DNA from: Oscillospiraceae bacterium
GTDB lineage: Bacteria; Bacillota; Clostridia; Oscillospirales; Ruminococcaceae
DNA length: 64,000 nucleotides
NCBI GenBank assembly: GCA_031280965.1
Contig: JAITFZ010000001.1
Coordinates: 27,065 to 91,064 of the forward strand
Reading direction: 5' to 3'
Shown: in pieces, positions 61,300 through 64,000 of the stretch
How the letters are laid out: the number at the start of each line of letters is the position of its first letter
Position numbering within the stretch: the stretch's first letter is position 1
Notes under the pieces: generated by a model
The model's input: the letters and a program-made list of their open reading frames with translations, nothing else
Told to the model about the DNA's origin: nothing
Databases searched by the model: none
Position numbers and translations under genes: made by a program

Positions 61300-61938
61300 T
61301 TAATCAATTGCCCTTCTTAAAAAGATTTGCACGGGTTTGCATACCGCCGGAGCAACAAATGCGGCTAAAGTAGCTTCGGGCAAGCCGCTTGTAATTATCA
61401 TAGATGACATAACTACCATAATAGCGCGTCCCGCAACATCGGAGTATTCCGGTGCGAAAAACAGCGCGATTCCGCCTAACACCCCAAGGGTGTTCGCAAG
61501 ACTTCCAAGCGCCGCGCCGGTTATCATTCCCGCTATATTGCCGCTTTTAAAGAACTTTGGTATCAACCCCGCAATTGTACCTCCAATGGTTCGGGGAACA
61601 AAGCAAATTAGCAGACTTGCGAAGTTTCCCTGAATTTCACCGAGAGAGTAAAACGGCGTGAAGAGAAACGCAACAACCGGACTAGGCGGCATAAACGTCC
61701 ATACCATAAAACTAAAAAAACCCGCGCAAAAGCCCATCAGCGTTCCTGCTTTCGGGCCGAGAAGTATTCCTGTTATTACAACCGGAATCATCATCAGCGT
61801 CATTACAATCGGTCCGAGCGCGGGGAGCGAACCGAGCGGCGTAAAGCAAATAATTGCCTGTAACGCCAAAAGAATCGAGAATTGCACCAGCATGAGCGTT
61901 CTTGGACGAATCGCTCTGCTATTGTTTGTGTTTGCCAT
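61300..61938 (-). CDS. ECF transporter S component (possibly for pantothenate)
   Basis: I start at MANTNNSRAI (212 residues) after SD AAAGGAAA; the frame runs 28 codons further upstream, overlapping coaX. Six hydrophobic helices are visible, with TLMLVQFSILLALQAIICFTPLG at the first. This is the typical S-component opening, and GTLMGFCAGFFSF follows in the middle. S components bind a vitamin and dock on the shared EcfT/EcfA module. Directly downstream of coaX, the best guess for the vitamin is pantothenate. Confidence 0.82.
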   Translation of the reverse strand: MANTNNSRAIRPRTLMLVQFSILLALQAIICFTPLGSLPALGPIVMTLMMIPVVITGILLGPKAGTLMGFCAGFFSFMVWTFMPPSPVVAFLFTPFYSLGEIQGNFASLLICFVPRTIGGTIAGLIPKFFKSGNIAGMITGAALGSLANTLGVLGGIALFFAPEYSDVAGRAIMVVMSSMIITSGLPEATLAAFVAPAVCKPVQIFLRRAID

Positions 61939-61969
61939 TGTTAAAGTTTCCTTTCTTGCTGTTGCCCCG

Positions 61970-62740
61970 TTACGGGTGCAACGCGTTTTTATTATATATA
62001 ATACGCAACCCTTGTGAAACAAGGTGCGGATTATACTCGAAATCCCGCTCGCAGTACGGCTTTACCGTCGCGGCGTTCCCGCCTGTCGCAACAACCGAGC
62101 AACTGCCGAGTTCCTTCTCGAAACGGCTGATTAACCCCTCAAGCATACAGCCGATACCGTTAAGAACACCGGAACGTATGCAGTCAATGGTGTTGGCGCT
62201 GATGACCTTATCGACCTTTTCCGGGCTGACAAGCGGCAGGGACGCTGTCGCTTCCGCCATAACCTCAAAGCAAAGCCTCATGCCGGGCGAGAGCGTTCCG
62301 CCGACAAGTGCGCCGTTGCTGTCGAGCGCCATGATTTTTATGATTGTTCCCATGTCTATAACTATGCAGGGGAGTTTATAAAATTCCTTAGCCGCCACCG
62401 CGCCACACGCCAAATCGCCGCCAAGACTTGACGGGTCGTCGATTTTGATGTTCAGTCCGGTTTTAATCCCCGGCCCGATTATAAGCGCGGTAAGCCCGAA
62501 AAGGTCTTCTGCCGCCGCCTTGATTTGCATGGTTACAGGCGGAACCACAGACGAGATAATCACGCCGCTAATACTTTCCAATGCAACATCGCGTAATTTC
62601 AGAATATCCATTATCGTTATCGCATACTGGTCAGCCATTCGTAAAATATCGGTGTTAATGCGCGACTCAAATACAGGCGTTTTATCTTCAAACACGGTAA
62701 GCACCGTATTTGTGTTGCCTGCGTCAATCGTAAGAAGCAT
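61970..62740 (-). CDS. coaX: Type III pantothenate kinase
   Basis: This is a 256-residue cytoplasmic protein of the ASKHA fold. DAGNTNTVL is the N-terminal phosphate-binding motif. GPGIKTGLNIKIDDPSSLG GDLACGAVAA contains the pantothenate-site stretch, and IDMGTIIKI replaces the more usual DxGTATT. GATGGNAA-like VVATGGNAATVK is present near the C-terminus. It catalyses the first step of CoA synthesis without feedback by CoA. SD is GAAAGGA. It sits 31 bp upstream of an ECF S component and in one unit with mfd. Confidence 0.93.
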   Translation of the reverse strand: MLLTIDAGNTNTVLTVFEDKTPVFESRINTDILRMADQYAITIMDILKLRDVALESISGVIISSVVPPVTMQIKAAAEDLFGLTALIIGPGIKTGLNIKIDDPSSLGGDLACGAVAAKEFYKLPCIVIDMGTIIKIMALDSNGALVGGTLSPGMRLCFEVMAEATASLPLVSPEKVDKVISANTIDCIRSGVLNGIGCMLEGLISRFEKELGSCSVVATGGNAATVKPYCERDFEYNPHLVSQGLRIIYNKNALHP

Positions 62741-62776
62741 AAAGCGGATTTTCCTTTCGTTGAATACATTAAGACG

Positions 62777-64000
62777 CTAAAGCGTTCCGGGACCGTGGAA
62801 GTTTTCCGGCACATCATCACTATGCGGCTTGCTGAGGAAGTCGTCTTCATCGTCATCATCATTGATATAGTCGTCAAACGTTCCGACAAATTCGGTCTGT
62901 TCCTCTGCGATGAATTCAAACTCCTCGAAAACTCCGGCGGGCGAATTGAAACTGTCGCCGCCGTAATATTTCGGCGTGGGAGGCGTATCTTTTACGAAAG
63001 GAATATCTTCCATGAAAGGAACTTCCTCCATGAACGGAGTTTCCTCCATGAACGGAGTTTCCTCCGCGAACGGAGTTTCCTCCGCGAAAGGAACTTCCTC
63101 CATGAACGGAGTTTCCTCCGCGAAAGGAGTTTCCTCCATGAACGGAGTTTCCTCCGCGAAAGGAGTTTCCTCCGCGAAAGGAGTTTCCTCCGCGAAAGGA
63201 GTTTCCTCCGCGAAAGGAGTTTCCTCCATGAACGGAGTTTCCTCCGCGAAAGGAGTTTCTTCTGTGAAAGGAATTTCTTCCTCGTGAGTAACGTCCTCTA
63301 CAGCAAGAGGTTCGTCATTGTATTCGGGTGCCGGCAGAGGTTCTTCGTAAAAATATTGTTCCTGTTCGGGTTCATTTACCGGGACGCCGGGGACGTCGTC
63401 CCCTACATAAGGTTCGTTTATCGGAATGTCGGGGGCGTCGTCCCCTGCATAGGGTTCGGGTTCATCTAAAACATCGCGTCCTGCATCGTCCTCGAAAAAT
63501 TCATCATGCGGTACGCTATGAACATTACCCGCTACAAGAAAGTCTTCGATATCCTCCTCGAAAGTGAAAACCGGCTGTGCATCGGCATCGGGAACAGGCT
63601 GTGTGTCTTCAATCGCCGTGACTTCCGTAACTTCATACGTTTCTTCGTAAACATCGGATATGTCAGCGGCAAATGACTGTTCAAGGTTCATTCTTTGTTT
63701 CAGCAGTTCTAATTCGAGCGCCCGTCTTCTCGCCGCAAAGTCAATCTGAACCGCAGGCTCTAATTCCGGTTCGGGGTCGGACTCTAATTCCGGTTCGGGG
63801 TCGGGCTCTAATTCCGGTTCGGGGTCGGGCTCGGATTCAGGTTCGGGCTCGGGTTCCGGCTCGGGTTCAGGTTCCGGCTCGGGTTCAGGTTCCGGCTCGG
63901 GTTCAGGTTCGGGCTCAGGCTCAGGTTCCGGCTCGGGGTCAGGTTCCGGCTCGGCTTCCGGCTCGGGCTCGGGTTCCGGGTCGGGCTCGGGGTCCGGCTC
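62777..64000 (-). CDS. Repetitive acidic protein, 3' part (5' end beyond window)
   Basis: The reading frame stays open from the stop at 62777 to the window edge, so the ATG at 63691 is internal or at best a secondary start. In order it encodes an E-P/D-P repeat tract (63760-64000), a basic-to-helical segment [18 protein letters not shown], an acidic region, about sixteen EETPFx hexapeptides, and an acidic C-terminus ([10 protein letters not shown]). No membrane helix or known domain is visible in this part. Function unknown; a low-complexity spacer or scaffold is likely. It ends 36 bp upstream of coaX. Confidence 0.7.
   Translation of the reverse strand, partial: EPDPEPDPEPEPEPEAEPEPDPEPEPEPEPEPEPEPEPEPEPEPEPEPEPEPEPESEPDPEPELEPDPEPELESDPEPELEPAVQIDFAARRRALELELLKQRMNLEQSFAADISDVYEETYEVTEVTAIEDTQPVPDADAQPVFTFEEDIEDFLVAGNVHSVPHDEFFEDDAGRDVLDEPEPYAGDDAPDIPINEPYVGDDVPGVPVNEPEQEQYFYEEPLPAPEYNDEPLAVEDVTHEEEIPFTEETPFAEETPFMEETPFAEETPFAEETPFAEETPFAEETPFMEETPFAEETPFMEEVPFAEETPFAEETPFMEETPFMEEVPFMEDIPFVKDTPPTPKYYGGDSFNSPAGVFEEFEFIAEEQTEFVGTFDDYINDDDDEDDFLSKPHSDDVPENFHGPGTL
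62985..63277 (-). repeat. 18-bp tandem repeats encoding EETPF(A/M)
   Basis: Sixteen or so 18-bp units built on two near-identical variants encode EETPFA and EETPFM, with EEVPF and EDIPF at the edges. The order of the two variants is irregular, which suggests repeated slippage or unequal exchange. Confidence 0.9.
63760..64000 (-). repeat. Glu-Pro/Asp-Pro codon repeats
   Basis: Tandem six-base units (gagccg, gaacct, gacccc and variants) encode (E/D)P dipeptides for about 70 residues, running past the window end. Two or three longer 30-bp units encode PDPEPELE. Confidence 0.9.

Noticed and set aside
62985..63277. CRISPR-like regular repeats
   Set aside because: The 18-bp units have no spacers, keep one open reading frame and encode EETPFx; this is a coding tandem repeat.
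62795..63469. Plus-strand open frame of 224 codons rich in Arg-Ser-Phe repeats
   Set aside because: It is the antisense of the tandem repeat in the minus-strand acidic protein and exists only because the repeat has no stops in that frame.
63692..64000. The ATG at 63691 as the true start of the repetitive protein
   Set aside because: The same frame continues open to the window edge with biased Glu/Pro codons, and no SD precedes that ATG, so the gene extends upstream.

Overview
The window looks like chromosome from an uncultured anaerobic, spore-forming Firmicute (class Clostridia, probably Oscillospirales-like). The pointers are spoIIR, LplABC/DUF5696-type sugar transport loci, C-terminal anchors ending in an Ala/Val-rich helix plus RKRK, SD-driven genes with many TTG starts, and moderate GC. 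I see no rRNA, tRNA, CRISPR array or insertion sequence.

Region 1 (1-18.4 kb) is carbohydrate uptake. A plus-strand run holds two ABC importer sets (solute-binding protein plus two permeases each). Between them lie an NHL-propeller membrane protein, a Yip1-type membrane protein and a DUF5696 lipoprotein. Two paralogous anchored surface proteins follow. A minus-strand LplABC-like importer comes next, behind a GH88/GH105-type hydrolase. No ABC ATPase is present, so these importers must use one encoded elsewhere. One permease (14760-16343) carries about 230 extra extracytoplasmic residues made of two tandem copies of a roughly 105-residue unit.

Region 2 (18.5-52.1 kb) is a dense signalling nest. 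It has eight large histidine kinases, seven of them hybrid. It also has one OmpR-type regulator, two REC-GGDEF proteins, one Hpt-REC-HD-GYP protein, a FIST sensor, a V4R protein, a stand-alone RNA polymerase alpha-CTD-like protein, and two apparently signalling-dead relatives (a receiver fused to a histidine-less DHp domain, and a pseudo-Hpt-receiver). Five transcription units in it share one promoter design: a 22-bp conserved element about 22 bp upstream of a TGTTATAAT extended -10. This suggests one regulator controls most of the nest, and probably one c-di-GMP/phosphorelay network.

Embedded in the nest are four genes for unusual structural proteins (20724-23349 and 29491-30624). Three share a helical C-terminal domain with the signature NAEGEKIQ, two are extremely cysteine-rich at the N-terminus, and none has a signal peptide. 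All appear to have sigma-K-like promoters. I infer that they are mother-cell-made spore coat or exosporium proteins.

Region 3 (52.2-64 kb) is more ordinary: a VanY-type carboxypeptidase, a 0.7-kb gene-free stretch rich in DnaA-box-like 9-mers, an ECF sigma factor with a membrane anti-sigma/propeller partner, spoIIR, a nitroreductase, mfd, an ECF-transporter S component, coaX, and the 3' part of a highly repetitive acidic protein that runs off the window.
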